Assembly: GCF_013359815.1 (NCBI RefSeq)
Contig: NZ_JABMCF010000040.1
Coordinates: 186,001 to 250,000, forward strand
Origin: Curtobacterium flaccumfaciens
GTDB taxonomy: Bacteria > Actinomycetota > Actinomycetes > Actinomycetales > Microbacteriaceae
DNA length: 64,000 bases
Reading direction: 5' to 3'
Under the pieces are notes generated by a model. It made no database searches. It saw only the letters and a list, made by a program, of their open reading frames with translations, and was not told the DNA's origin. Below, in pieces: positions 29,841-39,546 of this stretch; within the stretch, counting starts at the first letter, position 1, and every line of letters begins with the position of its first letter. A program made the translations under genes and the position numbers.

Positions 29841-30047
29841 GAATTGCTCCTGCTCGTCTCGTACGGGTGGGCGCGACCGCAGGGTAGAGGGGCCCTTGGT
29901 CGCATCGCGTTCCACCCGTGGGCGGGGAACGCGGAAGCCAGCCACCAACACTACCAGGCAAGCGGGCTGCCACCAAAGCACGAAACACCGCCGGATCGGC
30001 GGAAGCCCGCGGCCGACCGCGCCGAAACCCCACGGCAACACGCACCG

Positions 30048-30053
30048 GATACC
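30048..30053 (+). promoter_or_regulatory. -10 element upstream of the aminotransferase gene
   Basis: GATACC, 9 nt before the ATG; an in-frame GTG follows it directly. Consistent with a leaderless or very short leader transcript. Confidence 0.4.
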
Positions 30054-30062
30054 GTGACGGAC

Positions 30063-31229
30063 ATGCCCTCCCTCGCACCGCGCATCGACACCGTGCCCGC
30101 CTCCGGCATCCGGAGGGTCTTCGAACAGGCAGCCCTGCTGCAGTCGAGCGGCACGGACGTCACGATGCTCGTGATCGGCGAGCCGGACGTCCCGGTGGCG
30201 CCGCACATCGGCGAGGCGGCCCGTCGTGCCTGGACCGAGGACCGCACCGGCTACACCCCGAACGGCGGGATCGCGCCCCTCCGCGAGGCCGTCCGCGACA
30301 AGCTCCGCCGTGAGAACCGGATCGAGGCCGACCTCGAGCAGATCTGGATGACGATCGGTGCGACGCAGGCGCTGTTCCAGGCGATGACGCTGACGCTGAG
30401 CCCGGGCGACGAGGTGCTCGTGCCGGACCCCGGCTACACGACCTTCACGATGAACGCCCACATCATCGGGGCGACCCCGGTGCCGTACCGGCTGGAGCCG
30501 CAGCACGGGTTCGAACCCGACCTGCAGGCCCTCGAGGCGAGCGTCACCGAGCGCACCCGGGTCCTGATCGTCAACTCGCCGTCGAACCCGCTCGGCTCGG
30601 TCTTCGGCGAGGAGACCCTGCGCGCGCTGCTGGCCTTCGCGAAGCGGCACGACCTCTGGGTCATCAGCGACGAGGTCTACGAGTACTTCACCTACGGCAC
30701 CCGGCACGTCAGCCTGGCGGCGCTCGACGAGGACGACCGCGTGTTCTCGGCGTTCTCGCTCAGCAAGACGTACGCGATGACCGGCGTCCGCGTCGGCTAC
30801 CTCGTCACGCCGAAGGGGCTCGGCGCGACGATGCGGACCACGCAGGAGGCCATGATCAGCTGCGTCGCCGAACCCGACCAGTACGCGGCCCTCGCGGCGA
30901 TCGTGGGGGACCACTCCGCGGTGCGCGACGCCCGGGAGCACTACCGCGCGAACCTCGAGGTCGCGAAGGAGACGCTCGACGCCGCCGGCATCCGGTACCT
31001 CGACCCGCGCGGGGCGTTCTACCTGTGGATCGACATGTCGCACGCGTCCGACGGGGACATCGCGGAGTGGGCGCTCGGGTTCCTGCAGCGTGAGCGGGTC
31101 GCCGTCGCACCGGGCAGCGCTTTCGGACGCACCGGCGAGGGGTGGATCCGTGTCTGCCTCGCAGCCACCGCCGACGATCTCCGGCGTGGCCTCGGCGCCC
31201 TGCCGGCTCCGGCGCACGCGACCGTCTGA
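30063..31229 (+). CDS. PLP-dependent aminotransferase, class I/II
   Basis: 388 aa, fold type I. Motifs: [28 protein letters not shown], the PLP region [18 protein letters not shown] (Asn contacting the cofactor), SDEVYEYF and the Schiff-base lysine in [17 protein letters not shown]. Similar to aspartate/aromatic aminotransferases and to AspB-type enzymes; the substrate is not assignable. ATG chosen by position relative to GATACC; GTG at 30054 is the alternative. It stands alone between rpsT and lepA. Confidence 0.88.
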   Translation: MPSLAPRIDTVPASGIRRVFEQAALLQSSGTDVTMLVIGEPDVPVAPHIGEAARRAWTEDRTGYTPNGGIAPLREAVRDKLRRENRIEADLEQIWMTIGATQALFQAMTLTLSPGDEVLVPDPGYTTFTMNAHIIGATPVPYRLEPQHGFEPDLQALEASVTERTRVLIVNSPSNPLGSVFGEETLRALLAFAKRHDLWVISDEVYEYFTYGTRHVSLAALDEDDRVFSAFSLSKTYAMTGVRVGYLVTPKGLGATMRTTQEAMISCVAEPDQYAALAAIVGDHSAVRDAREHYRANLEVAKETLDAAGIRYLDPRGAFYLWIDMSHASDGDIAEWALGFLQRERVAVAPGSAFGRTGEGWIRVCLAATADDLRRGLGALPAPAHATV

Positions 31230-31270
31230 CGCGCGGTCCACACGGCCAGGAGGCCCGGTGCCGGTCGGCA

Positions 31271-31455
31271 GGACGGCGCACGGTGCGCGGTCCTCCACCT
31301 GGTGCGAGGATGCTCGCCCCGTGCCGCGCAGCATCCGGTCACCGGGCGGTCAACGGCGCACGGACCCGCCGACCTCGCACCGTGCGGGGTCCAGCACGCC
31401 GACGCGAGAGCGCACCGGGAGCGGATCAACCGCGCACCGTGCGCGGCTGACGCGC
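31271..31455. repeat. Intergenic region rich in GCAC(C/G)GTGC repeats
   Basis: GCGCACGGTGCGC (31277-31289) sits in an imperfect stem bounded by GGAC and GTCC. Related words recur near 31377 (CGCACCGTGCGG) and 31433 (CGCGCACCGTGCGCG). GGAGGCCCGGTGCC at about 31249, one arm of the duplicated palindrome, also occurs here without its partner. The 291-bp gap holds no gene. GAGACT at 31485-31490 may be the lepA -10. Confidence 0.5.
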
Positions 31456-31520
31456 GCCGTGCCTCCAGGGCGGGTGAAGCGTGGGAGACTGTTGCGACCG
31501 TCCGACCCACCTGAGGAACC

Positions 31521-33368
31521 GTGAGCCCACAAGCATCCGCTCCGCTGGAGCCCGCAGCGACCCCGGCCGACGCGATCCGCAACTTCTGCATCATCGCGCA
31601 CATCGACCACGGCAAGTCGACGCTGGCCGACCGCATGCTGTCGATCACCGGCATCGTCGAGGACCGCGCGATGCGTGCGCAGTACCTCGACCGCATGGAC
31701 ATCGAGCGCGAGCGCGGCATCACGATCAAGTCGCAGGCCGTACGCATGCCGTGGGAACTCGACGGTGAGACCTTCGCGCTGAACATGATCGACACCCCCG
31801 GGCACGTCGACTTCTCGTACGAGGTCTCGCGCTCCCTGGCCGCGTGCGAGGGCGCGATCCTGCTCGTCGACGCCGCCCAGGGCATCGAGGCGCAGACGCT
31901 CGCGAACTTGTACCTGGCGCTCGAGAACGACCTCGAGATCATCCCGGTCCTCAACAAGATCGACCTGCCGGCGGCCGAACCGGACAAGTACGCCGCCGAG
32001 CTCGCACAGCTCATCGGTGGCAAGCCCGAGGACGTCCTCCGGGTGTCCGGCAAGACCGGCGTCGGCGTGCCGGAGCTCCTCGACCTGGTCGTCCGTCGTG
32101 TTCCGGCCCCCGTCGGCGACGCCGAAGCGGCGCCCCGCGCGATGATCTTCGACTCGGTCTACGACAGCTACCGCGGCGTCGTCACCTACGTCCGCATGAT
32201 CGACGGCACCATCTCGCCCCGCGAGAAGGTCCAGATGATGTCGACCAAGTCGACGCACGAGATCCTGGAGATCGGGGTCTCGAGCCCGGAGCCGAAGCCC
32301 ACGAAGGGGCTGTCCGTCGGCGAGGTCGGCTACCTGATCACCGGTGTGAAGGACGTCCGCCAGTCCAAGGTCGGCGACACCGTCACGAGTGCGCAGAAGC
32401 CCGCGACCCAGGCACTGCCCGGCTACACGGACCCGAAGCCGATGGTGTTCTCGGGTCTCTACCCGATCGACGGCAGCGACTACCCCGTGCTCCGCGAGGC
32501 GCTCGACAAGCTCAAGCTCTCCGACGCCGCACTGGTCTACGAGCCGGAGACCTCGGTCGCGCTCGGCTTCGGGTTCCGCTGCGGGTTCCTCGGGCTGCTG
32601 CACCTCGAGATCATCACCGAGCGGCTGTCGCGCGAGTTCGGCCTCGACCTCATCACCACGGCCCCGAGCGTCATCTACGAGGTCACGACCGAGGACAACG
32701 CCGTGACCGAGGTCACGAACCCCTCGGAGTTCCCGACCGGGCGCATCGTCGAGGTCCGCGAACCGATGGTCCGCGCCGCGATCCTGGCACCGAAGGACTA
32801 CGTCGGCGCGATCATGGAGCTCTGCCAGCAGCGCCGCGGCTCCCTGCTCGGCATGGAGTACCTCGGCGAGGACCGCGTCGAGATCCGCTACGAGATGCCC
32901 CTCGGCGAGATCGTCTTCGACTTCTTCGACCAGCTGAAGAGCAAGACCCAGGGCTACGCGTCGCTCGACTACGAGCCCACCGGCGACCAGGCCGCCGACC
33001 TCGTCAAGGTCGACATCCTGCTGCAGGGCGACCAGGTCGACGCCTTCAGTGCGATCGTGCACCGCGACAAGGCGTACGCCTACGGCACGCTCATGACGGA
33101 GCGGCTGCGCAAGCTCATCCCGCGCCAGCAGTTCGAGGTGCCGATCCAGGCTGCGATCGGCGCCCGCATCATCGCCCGCGAGAGCATCCGCGCGATGCGC
33201 AAGGACGTCCTGGCGAAGTGCTACGGCGGTGACATCACCCGCAAGCGCAAGCTCCTCGAGAAGCAGAAGGAGGGCAAGAAGCGCATGAAGACCATCGGTC
33301 GGGTCGAGGTCCCGCAGGAGGCCTTCATCGCGGCGCTCTCCGGCGACGTCGAAGAGAAGAAGAAGTAG
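31521..33368 (+). CDS. lepA: Elongation factor 4 (LepA), ribosome-associated GTPase
   Basis: 615 aa. Translational GTPase motifs: [14 protein letters not shown] (G1), RGITIKSQ (G2), DTPGHVDF (G3) and NKIDLP (G4), followed by EF-G-like domains and the LepA-specific C-terminus ([34 protein letters not shown]). It acts on ribosomes, with roles in translation under ionic stress and in 30S assembly reported for the family. GTG start preceded by GAGGA. It is monocistronic here, downstream of a repeat-rich gap. Confidence 0.97.
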   Translation: MSPQASAPLEPAATPADAIRNFCIIAHIDHGKSTLADRMLSITGIVEDRAMRAQYLDRMDIERERGITIKSQAVRMPWELDGETFALNMIDTPGHVDFSYEVSRSLAACEGAILLVDAAQGIEAQTLANLYLALENDLEIIPVLNKIDLPAAEPDKYAAELAQLIGGKPEDVLRVSGKTGVGVPELLDLVVRRVPAPVGDAEAAPRAMIFDSVYDSYRGVVTYVRMIDGTISPREKVQMMSTKSTHEILEIGVSSPEPKPTKGLSVGEVGYLITGVKDVRQSKVGDTVTSAQKPATQALPGYTDPKPMVFSGLYPIDGSDYPVLREALDKLKLSDAALVYEPETSVALGFGFRCGFLGLLHLEIITERLSREFGLDLITTAPSVIYEVTTEDNAVTEVTNPSEFPTGRIVEVREPMVRAAILAPKDYVGAIMELCQQRRGSLLGMEYLGEDRVEIRYEMPLGEIVFDFFDQLKSKTQGYASLDYEPTGDQAADLVKVDILLQGDQVDAFSAIVHRDKAYAYGTLMTERLRKLIPRQQFEVPIQAAIGARIIARESIRAMRKDVLAKCYGGDITRKRKLLEKQKEGKKRMKTIGRVEVPQEAFIAALSGDVEEKKK

Positions 33369-33456
33369 CGCCGGTTCAGCCGGTTTCGCGCTGAGCGACA
33401 CCTCACGCACCGTGACCGCCGTGATCTGTCGGTGCGCGCGAAAGTCCGGTGCGCGG

Positions 33457-33954
33457 TCAGCCGGTCCGGCGGGCGCGGGCCCGCAGGGCGGCCAGGCAGA
33501 GGGCCGGGAGGCTCGCTGCGGCCAGGCCCGCCAGTGCGGTCCGCAGGATGGCCCAGTGGGCAGCCGCGTCGAAGTCGGTCTGTTCGCCGGAGGCCACCCC
33601 GGCGACCACGGCGCCGACCACCATCGCGAGCGTCACGACCGCGAGGACCAGCGCCAGCCGGCGGCCGCGATCACGCCGCACCGCCGACACCAGTGCGGCG
33701 CCGAACAGCAGCACCCCGGCGCCGGCGCAGCTCGCCCCGACGGCGGCGATGACGTTCGCGGTGTCGAAGCCGTTCCACGACTCGGGGGCGATCGCAGCGG
33801 TGGCGTACCGGGCGGGCGACGCCGCAGCCGAGGTCGTCACGTCCACCAGCACCCGGGCGGACGCCGCCACGCCGAACGCGACGAGCGTGAGCGCGGCGAG
33901 GACGGCGGTCCGGCGGTCGACGGACCGCGGGCGGGCGGGGGTGGGACGGGGCAC
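33457..33954 (-). CDS. Hypothetical four-helix membrane protein
   Basis: 165 aa, no family recognised. Four hydrophobic segments (about residues 14-36, 55-82, 96-115, 130-152) separated by short loops, and an Arg-rich C-terminus. I placed the start at a GTG because TATCGT lies 6 nt upstream with no ribosome site; the frame stays open 29 codons further. It is convergent with lepA, with 88 bp between and no clear hairpin. Codon bias supports coding. Confidence 0.6.
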   Translation of the reverse strand: MPRPTPARPRSVDRRTAVLAALTLVAFGVAASARVLVDVTTSAAASPARYATAAIAPESWNGFDTANVIAAVGASCAGAGVLLFGAALVSAVRRDRGRRLALVLAVVTLAMVVGAVVAGVASGEQTDFDAAAHWAILRTALAGLAAASLPALCLAALRARARRTG

Positions 33955-33987
33955 CTGCTGACGATAGCCGCGGGGCGGACGGTTGTC

Positions 33988-34000
33988 GGGCCTCCAGTTC
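33988..34000. repeat. Dispersed GGGCCTCCAG motif
   Basis: GGGCCTCCAGTTC in the divergent gap between the membrane protein gene and DUF1990. It shares GGGCCTCC with the words at 22518, 29411 and 55067. Confidence 0.4.
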
Positions 34001-34085
34001 GGGGTGCACGGCGGGTGGGCCGACCAGGCGGAGGTGAGCACGGATCGGTTCGATCCGGGGCGGCCCGCCCAAGTACCATGGCAGC

Positions 34086-34733
34086 ATGAGCATCCGCGGG
34101 AGCTACCGGACCGCCCTGACGTACGGCGCGGTGGGGGCGACCCAGGCGTCGGACCTCATGACCTACCCGCCGGACGGCTTCACGCCGGCCGAGTCGCGCG
34201 CGCGGATCGGACACGGCGACCAGCGGTTCGAGACCGCCGTCGTGCAGGCGCTCACGTGGCAGATCCAGGAGCGCAGCGGTGTCCGTGTGCGCGTCGAGGA
34301 GCAGCCCGACGACGACGAGGTCCGGTACAACCCGGTGACCTTCGACGACGACGGTGTGCCGATCGCGCCGGCGTCCATCGGGACGCCCCGTGTCGAGAAG
34401 TTCGCGCCCGACGGCACCCCGCTGCTGACGGCGGGCACGAGCGCGACGCTGACGATCCACGCGTTCGGGCAGACCGTGCTGGCACCGGTGCGCGTCGTGT
34501 CGATCATCGACGAGCACGACCGCAAGGGCTTCGCCTACGGCACGCTCGAGGGGCATCCGCTCTCCGGCGAGGAGTCGTTCGTCGTCGAGCGCACCCCGGA
34601 CGGCTCGGTGTGGCTGCAGGTCCGACAGTTCTCGCAGCCGGCGAGCCGGAAGTGGCGCTTCGTGGCGCCGTTCGTGCGGCGGCAGCAGAAGGTCATGGCG
34701 GAGAAGTACCTGGCGGCGTTGCGGGGCGACTAG
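34086..34733 (+). CDS. DUF1990 family protein
   Basis: 215 aa, soluble, function unknown. It begins with a short N-terminal segment (YRTALTYGAVGATQASDL), then AESRARIGHGDQRFETAVVQALTWQIQERSGV, and has the family's later YGTLEGHPLSGEESFVVE and a C-terminal basic helix. This layout fits the DUF1990 family found in actinobacteria and plants. -10-like TACCAT (34074-34079) is 6 nt upstream of the ATG with no ribosome site. Convergent with the HAD gene. Confidence 0.82.
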   Translation: MSIRGSYRTALTYGAVGATQASDLMTYPPDGFTPAESRARIGHGDQRFETAVVQALTWQIQERSGVRVRVEEQPDDDEVRYNPVTFDDDGVPIAPASIGTPRVEKFAPDGTPLLTAGTSATLTIHAFGQTVLAPVRVVSIIDEHDRKGFAYGTLEGHPLSGEESFVVERTPDGSVWLQVRQFSQPASRKWRFVAPFVRRQQKVMAEKYLAALRGD

Positions 34734-34779
34734 GCGTCGCGGTCGCTGGCGGTCGCTGGCGGCTGCTCGCTCCCGCTCC

Positions 34780-35472
34780 TCAGCGGAGCGGTGGGAGTGC
34801 GGCGATCGCGTCCTCGATGAGGGCGGCGTCCTGCTGGCAGTCGCGTGCGACGGTCACGGCGTTCGTGTGCCGCAGCGCATCGACGTCGTAGACACCCGTC
34901 GCCACGGCCAGGAAGGGGATGCCCGCGGCGTCCGCGGCCTCGCCGTCGCGCGGGGTGTCGCCGACGATGACCGCCCGGGTGCCGACCAGTTCGGCGGCGG
35001 CGCGCAGGGTGACCCCGGCCCGCTCGACCTCGGTGTCGCCGAAGTACGAGTGCTCCCAGTCGAAGACGTCGGGGTCGAACCCGGCGCCGGTGAGCTTCAC
35101 CCGGGCGCGGTACTCGGAGTTGCCGGTGAGCAGGCCGTTGCGCCAGCCGAGTTCGGCGAACCGGGCCAGGAGCGCCTTCGCACCGGGGACCGGGCTGCGG
35201 TGGTCGCCGGACGCGTGCCGTTCGGCGGTGAGGTCGTGCAGGTGCCGGCTGACCGAGGGGATCAGGGTGTCCTTGAAGGCGTGGGCGCGCACGTGCTCGG
35301 CGATGAGCCCGGCGTCGGTCCGGCCGTGCTGGTGTCCGACCCGGAGGGTGAGGTCGCGGCCCACCGCCCGCTCGAGGGCGAGGTGGTAGAGGTTGCCCGG
35401 GGACGAGGCGTTCATCACGAGGGTGCCGTCGATGTCCCACAGGACCGTGGTGGGGACGGGATGGTGCTCCAT
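34780..35472 (-). CDS. HAD family hydrolase (phosphoglycolate phosphatase-like)
   Basis: 230 aa. HAD motifs in order: DIDGTLVM (nucleophile and acid/base Asp), LTGNSEYRAR (motif II Thr), an Lys in VKLTGAGF, and VGDTPRDGEAADAAG (motif IV Asp pair). A helical cap follows motif I. It probably dephosphorylates a small metabolite; substrate unknown. The ATG was chosen because it ends the conserved region and has CATGAT 6 nt upstream and GGAG in between; the frame is open 27 codons further. Divergent from hemW with 28 bp between starts. Confidence 0.86.
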   Translation of the reverse strand: MEHHPVPTTVLWDIDGTLVMNASSPGNLYHLALERAVGRDLTLRVGHQHGRTDAGLIAEHVRAHAFKDTLIPSVSRHLHDLTAERHASGDHRSPVPGAKALLARFAELGWRNGLLTGNSEYRARVKLTGAGFDPDVFDWEHSYFGDTEVERAGVTLRAAAELVGTRAVIVGDTPRDGEAADAAGIPFLAVATGVYDVDALRHTNAVTVARDCQQDAALIEDAIAALPPLR

Positions 35473-35500
35473 GGCTCCATCATGACGGAGAATGGAGCCC

Positions 35501-36754
35501 ATGCCGAGTGCTCTCCCGATCGCCGATCCAGCACCAGCGGACGGCCTGATCACCCCGTGGGCGGCAGCGGGCTCCGCTGCCGGGCCGGGGGCTGCTCCCG
35601 CCGCCGGTGACGTCCCCTTCGGCGTGTACGTGCACGTGCCGTTCTGCCGAGTGCGCTGCGGCTACTGCGACTTCAACACCTACACGGCGTCGGAGCTCCG
35701 CGGCGTCCGTCGCGACGACTACGCCGGGCACGCCGTGCGCGAGATCGAGTGGGCCGCGACCGTCCTCGATCGTTCCGGTGTGCCGCGGCGGCCGGTGTCG
35801 ACCGTCTTCTTCGGCGGCGGCACCCCGACCATGCTGCCGGCGTCCGACCTGGCGATGATCCTCCGTGCGATCGACGACACCTGGGGCATCCTGCCCGGGG
35901 CAGAGGTCACCACCGAGGCGAACCCGGACTCGGTCGACGCGGCGTCGCTCGAGACCCTGCGGGCCGGCGGCTTCAACCGGATCAGCTACGGCATGCAGTC
36001 CGCCGTGCCGCACGTGCTCGCCACGCTCGACCGCACGCACGACCCGCTCCGGGTCCCCGTCGTCGTCGACCTCGCGAAGCAGCAGGGACTCGACGTCTCG
36101 CTCGACCTCATCTACTCGACGCCGGGGGAGTCCCTCGCCGACTGGCGGACCTCGCTCGACGCCGCGATCGCCTGCGAGCCCGACCACGTGTCGGCGTACT
36201 CGCTCATCGTCGAGGACGGCACCGCGATGGGCCGCATGGTCGCCCGCGGCGAGCTCCCCGCCCCCGACGACGACCTGGCCGCCGACATGTACGAGCTCGC
36301 TGACGAGGTGCTCGGCGACGCGGGCTACTCCTGGTACGAGGTGTCGAACTGGGCGCGCGGCGACGCGCACGCGAGTCGACACAACCTGTCCTACTGGAAG
36401 GGCCACGACTGGTGGGGTGTCGGCCCCGGCGCGCACTCCGCCGTCGCCGGCACGCGCTGGTGGAACGTCAAGCACCCGGCCGCGTACGCGAACCGGGTGC
36501 TGTCGGGGGAGTCGCCGGCCGCCGGCCGCGAGACCATCGACGACGAGACGCGGTACGTCGAGCGCCTGCTGCTGGCGGCGCGGGTCCGCGGGGAGCTCGC
36601 GACGAGCGAGATCCGCCAGGAGGCCCGTGGCCGGGTCGCCGGCCTCATCGCGCGCGGACTCGTGGACGGGTCGGCCGCGGTGCGGGGTCGGATCGACCTG
36701 ACCCTGCAGGGTCGCCTGCTCGCCGACGCGGTGGTGCGGGAGCTGCTCGACTGA
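35501..36754 (+). CDS. hemW: HemW, heme chaperone / radical SAM protein
   Basis: 417 aa. The radical-SAM cluster motif CRVRCGYC is preceded by YVHVPF, and FFGGGTPTML, EANPDS and SYGMQSAV follow, all typical of HemW (formerly called HemN-like). The last two-thirds include the HemN C-terminal domain (WWGVGPGAHS). HemW proteins are thought to bind and deliver heme. I chose the second ATG (35501) because GAGAAT (35488-35493) lies 7 nt upstream and overlaps the first ATG at 35492. It is not linked to hrcA directly: a small minus-strand gene intervenes. Confidence 0.92.
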   Translation: MPSALPIADPAPADGLITPWAAAGSAAGPGAAPAAGDVPFGVYVHVPFCRVRCGYCDFNTYTASELRGVRRDDYAGHAVREIEWAATVLDRSGVPRRPVSTVFFGGGTPTMLPASDLAMILRAIDDTWGILPGAEVTTEANPDSVDAASLETLRAGGFNRISYGMQSAVPHVLATLDRTHDPLRVPVVVDLAKQQGLDVSLDLIYSTPGESLADWRTSLDAAIACEPDHVSAYSLIVEDGTAMGRMVARGELPAPDDDLAADMYELADEVLGDAGYSWYEVSNWARGDAHASRHNLSYWKGHDWWGVGPGAHSAVAGTRWWNVKHPAAYANRVLSGESPAAGRETIDDETRYVERLLLAARVRGELATSEIRQEARGRVAGLIARGLVDGSAAVRGRIDLTLQGRLLADAVVRELLD

Positions 36755-36796
36755 GGGGCGTGCGCACTGCTTGGTGCGCACTGCGTGCCGCTGCCG

Positions 36797-37270
36797 CTAC
36801 TGCTTGATGAACTCGATCGAGAGCGGGTAGCGGTAGAACTGGCCTTGGTTCGCGGCGACCGCCGCCATGATGCTGAAGATCAGCGACACGATCGCAGCGG
36901 CGAGCACGATCAGGACCCCGATGCCGAACACCGAGGTGAGCGAACCGACGAAGTACGCGATCGCCATCGTGATGTGGAAGTTCAGGGCGACCCGGGTGTG
37001 CTCCCGGATGAAGCCGCCTCGATCGCGGAGGACCAGGTAGGCGACGAGCGGCGCGACGACGGTGAAGAAGATGCCACCGATGTGCGTCAGCGTGGCCCAC
37101 AGGCGCTGGTCCTCCGGGCTCATCGGCTGGGGCGGGGTGTAGCCGGCCGGGTACTGCGGCCCGCCGGGGTACTGGGTCCCGCCGGGCTGCTGGGGGCCAC
37201 CGGGGCCGTGGCCGTACGGGCCGCCGGGCTGCTCGGGTCCGGGGCCGTCGGGCTGCTGTCCGTAGGTCAT
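36797..37270 (-). CDS. DUF4870 family membrane protein
   Basis: 157 aa. The N-terminal ~48 residues are a Pro/Gly/Gln/Tyr-rich low-complexity segment (YGHGPGGPQQPGG). Then EDQRLWATLTHIGGIFF begins the DUF4870 domain with three hydrophobic helices (about residues 62-83, 93-112, 116-140). Function unknown; family members are small membrane proteins often with such tails. TACGCT lies 6 nt upstream of the ATG (leaderless pattern). Divergent from hrcA and convergent with hemW. Confidence 0.85.
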   Translation of the reverse strand: MTYGQQPDGPGPEQPGGPYGHGPGGPQQPGGTQYPGGPQYPAGYTPPQPMSPEDQRLWATLTHIGGIFFTVVAPLVAYLVLRDRGGFIREHTRVALNFHITMAIAYFVGSLTSVFGIGVLIVLAAAIVSLIFSIMAAVAANQGQFYRYPLSIEFIKQ

Positions 37271-37325
37271 GGCGGAAGCGTACCGGCCGACCGCCCGGAA
37301 GTCCCGGGCCGTCAGCGGTCGGGCG

Positions 37326-37331
37326 TAGGAT
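37326..37331 (+). promoter_or_regulatory. -10 element of the hrcA operon
   Basis: TAGGAT, 49 nt before the hrcA GTG. The leader carries AAAGGAGG at about 37368-37375. I looked for a CIRCE operator (GAGTGCTAA and its inverse) and found only GAGTGCCA at about 37349 without a matching arm. Confidence 0.55.
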
Positions 37332-37380
37332 CAGCAGTCGACACGTCCGAGTGCCAGGTCGATCGGGAAAGGAGGCGCTC

Positions 37381-38400
37381 GTGGTCAGTGAACGCAGCCT
37401 CGAGGTCCTCAAGGCCATCGTGCGCGACTACGTGGCGTCGCGTGAACCCGTCGGGTCGAAGACCATCGTCGAGCGGCACGCCTTCGGGGTCAGCGCCGCG
37501 ACGATCCGCAACGACATGGCCCTGCTCGAGGACGAGCAGCTCATCGCCGCACCGCACACCTCGTCCGGCCGGGTGCCGACCGACAAGGGGTACCGCGTCT
37601 TCGTGGACCACCTGGCGGGTGCCCGTCCGCTCTCCAGCGCGCAGCGGCACGCCATCGAGACCTTCCTCGGCGCCCCGAACGACCTCGACGAGGTCCTCGG
37701 GCGCACCGTCCGGCTGCTCAGCCAGCTCACCAACCAGGTCGCCCTGGTGCAGTACCCCTCGATGGTGCGCGCCCGGGTGCAGCACGTCGAGCTCGTCCGG
37801 CTCGGTGACGCCCGGTTGATGGTGGTACTCATCACCGACACCGCCCGCGTCGAACAGCGCGTGGTCGAGACCGACGTCCCGCTCGACGAGGACTCGCTGG
37901 GTGAACTCCGCACCGTGGTGAACGGCGCGACGGTGGGGCTCCTGCTGCAGGACGTCCCGACCGCGCTCCGAGCCGTGCCGCAGCAGCTCCGCCCCGACGC
38001 CCAGACGCTCGGCGGGGTCGTCGTCGCCACGCTCATCGAGCAGGTCGCGGCGAACCGGCAGGACCGCCTGCTGATGGCCGGCGCGGCCAACCTGGCGAAG
38101 AGCGAGCAGGACTTCTCCGGCGGCCTCTTCCCGGTGCTCGAAGCGATCGAGGAACAAGTCACCCTGCTCCGGTTGTTCGGGGAGATGCAGGTGGACGACA
38201 TCGCGGTGGCGGCCAGCATCGGCGTCGAGAACGCCGAGTACGGACTCGACGCCACGAGCATCGTCGCCGGCGGCTACCTGGCCGGTGGCGAGGTGGCCCG
38301 ACTGGGCGTCCTCGGACCGACCCGCATGGACTACGGCACGAACATGGCCGCCGTCCGCGCCGTCGCCCGCTACCTGTCCAAGCTCCTGGGCGAACACTGA
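37381..38400 (+). CDS. hrcA: Heat-inducible transcription repressor HrcA
   Basis: 339 aa. N-terminal winged helix (SERSLEVLKAIVRDYVASREPVG begins it; ATIRNDMALLEDEQLI is the recognition helix region), then RVPTDKGYRVFVD and the dimerisation domain ending in VGVLGPTRMDYGTNM-like residues (LGVLGPTRMDYGTNMAAV). It represses chaperone genes. GTG chosen for AAAGGAGG 5 nt upstream. dnaJ follows after 33 nt, the usual hrcA-dnaJ pair. Confidence 0.95.
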   Translation: MVSERSLEVLKAIVRDYVASREPVGSKTIVERHAFGVSAATIRNDMALLEDEQLIAAPHTSSGRVPTDKGYRVFVDHLAGARPLSSAQRHAIETFLGAPNDLDEVLGRTVRLLSQLTNQVALVQYPSMVRARVQHVELVRLGDARLMVVLITDTARVEQRVVETDVPLDEDSLGELRTVVNGATVGLLLQDVPTALRAVPQQLRPDAQTLGGVVVATLIEQVAANRQDRLLMAGAANLAKSEQDFSGGLFPVLEAIEEQVTLLRLFGEMQVDDIAVAASIGVENAEYGLDATSIVAGGYLAGGEVARLGVLGPTRMDYGTNMAAVRAVARYLSKLLGEH

Positions 38401-38433
38401 CCAACCGACCGAACCCAACCGACTGAGGGATAC

Positions 38434-39546
38434 GTGGCAGACCACTACGACGTCCTCGGCGTCCAGCGAGACGCCTCCGATGCCGACATCAAGAAGGCCT
38501 ACCGCCGCCTGGCGCGTGAGCTCCACCCGGACGTGAACCCGGCACCCGACGCCGCCGAGCGCTTCAAGGACGTGACGCACGCGTACGACGTGCTGAGCGA
38601 CCCCGAGCAGCGACGCCGGTACGACGCCGGCCCGCAGGCCGACAGCCCCTTCGGCGGTGGCGCCGGCGGCTTCAGCGACATCTTCGACGCCTTCTTCGGC
38701 GGCGGCGGTGGCGGCGGCCGTGGGTCGGGCCCGCGCAGCCGTGCCGAGCGCGGCCAGGACGCCCTGCTCCGCATCGAGGTCGACCTCGACGAGGTCGTCT
38801 TCGGCACCCACAAGGACGTCGAGGTGGACACGGCGGTGCTGTGCGAGACCTGCCACGGCTCCTGCTGCGCACCGGGCACCAGCCCGCGCACGTGCGACAT
38901 CTGCGGCGGCTCCGGGCACATCCAGCGCCAGGTCCGTTCGCTCCTGGGCAACGTGGTGACGAGCGCCCCGTGCGGCACGTGCCGCGGGTACGGCACCGTC
39001 ATCCCGAGCCCCTGCCCGACCTGCCAGGGTCAGGGCCGCGTCCGCGCACGTCGCACCGTGCCGGTGGACGTCCCCGCTGGCGTCGACTCCGGCCTGCGCC
39101 TGCAGATGCCCGGCCAGGGTGAGGTCGGCCCGGCCGGCGGCCCGTCCGGCGACCTGTACCTCGAGATCCGTGTGCGCCACGACGACGTCTTCAGCCGTGA
39201 CGGCGACGACCTGCTGGCGACGCTCGAGGTCGGCATGACCGACGCCGTCCTCGGCACGACCACCACGATCGACGGCCTCGACGGTCCGGTCGAGCTCGAG
39301 ATCCGTCCCGGCGTGCAGAGTGCCGACGTCCTCGTCATCAAGGACCGCGGCATCACGAAGCTGCGCGGGAACGGCCGCGGTGACCTGCGGGTCGGCGTGC
39401 AGGTCGTCACCCCGACCAAGCTGTCCCACAAGGAACGGCAGCTGGTCGAGCAGCTCGCGAAGTCGCACAAGACCACCGCCCCGCAGCTCGCCCGGTTCCA
39501 GCAGGGCATGTTCGGCAAGCTCCGCGACCGGTTCTTCAACCACTGA
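38434..39546 (+). CDS. dnaJ: Chaperone protein DnaJ
   Basis: 370 aa. J domain with ELHPDVNP (HPD motif), a Gly-rich linker with a run of glycines, and a zinc domain whose four modules read [24 protein letters not shown] and CPTCQGQG; the first deviates from CxxCxGxG at its last residue. C-terminal substrate-binding domains follow. It stimulates DnaK and binds unfolded proteins. GTG start with GAGGGA. The stop shares one base with the rsmE ATG. Confidence 0.96.
   Translation: MADHYDVLGVQRDASDADIKKAYRRLARELHPDVNPAPDAAERFKDVTHAYDVLSDPEQRRRYDAGPQADSPFGGGAGGFSDIFDAFFGGGGGGGRGSGPRSRAERGQDALLRIEVDLDEVVFGTHKDVEVDTAVLCETCHGSCCAPGTSPRTCDICGGSGHIQRQVRSLLGNVVTSAPCGTCRGYGTVIPSPCPTCQGQGRVRARRTVPVDVPAGVDSGLRLQMPGQGEVGPAGGPSGDLYLEIRVRHDDVFSRDGDDLLATLEVGMTDAVLGTTTTIDGLDGPVELEIRPGVQSADVLVIKDRGITKLRGNGRGDLRVGVQVVTPTKLSHKERQLVEQLAKSHKTTAPQLARFQQGMFGKLRDRFFNH

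Noticed and set aside
37332..37380. CIRCE operator expected near hrcA
   Set aside because: Only a single GAGTGCCA half-site was seen, with no inverted partner at the 9-bp spacing. HrcA may act at other loci.
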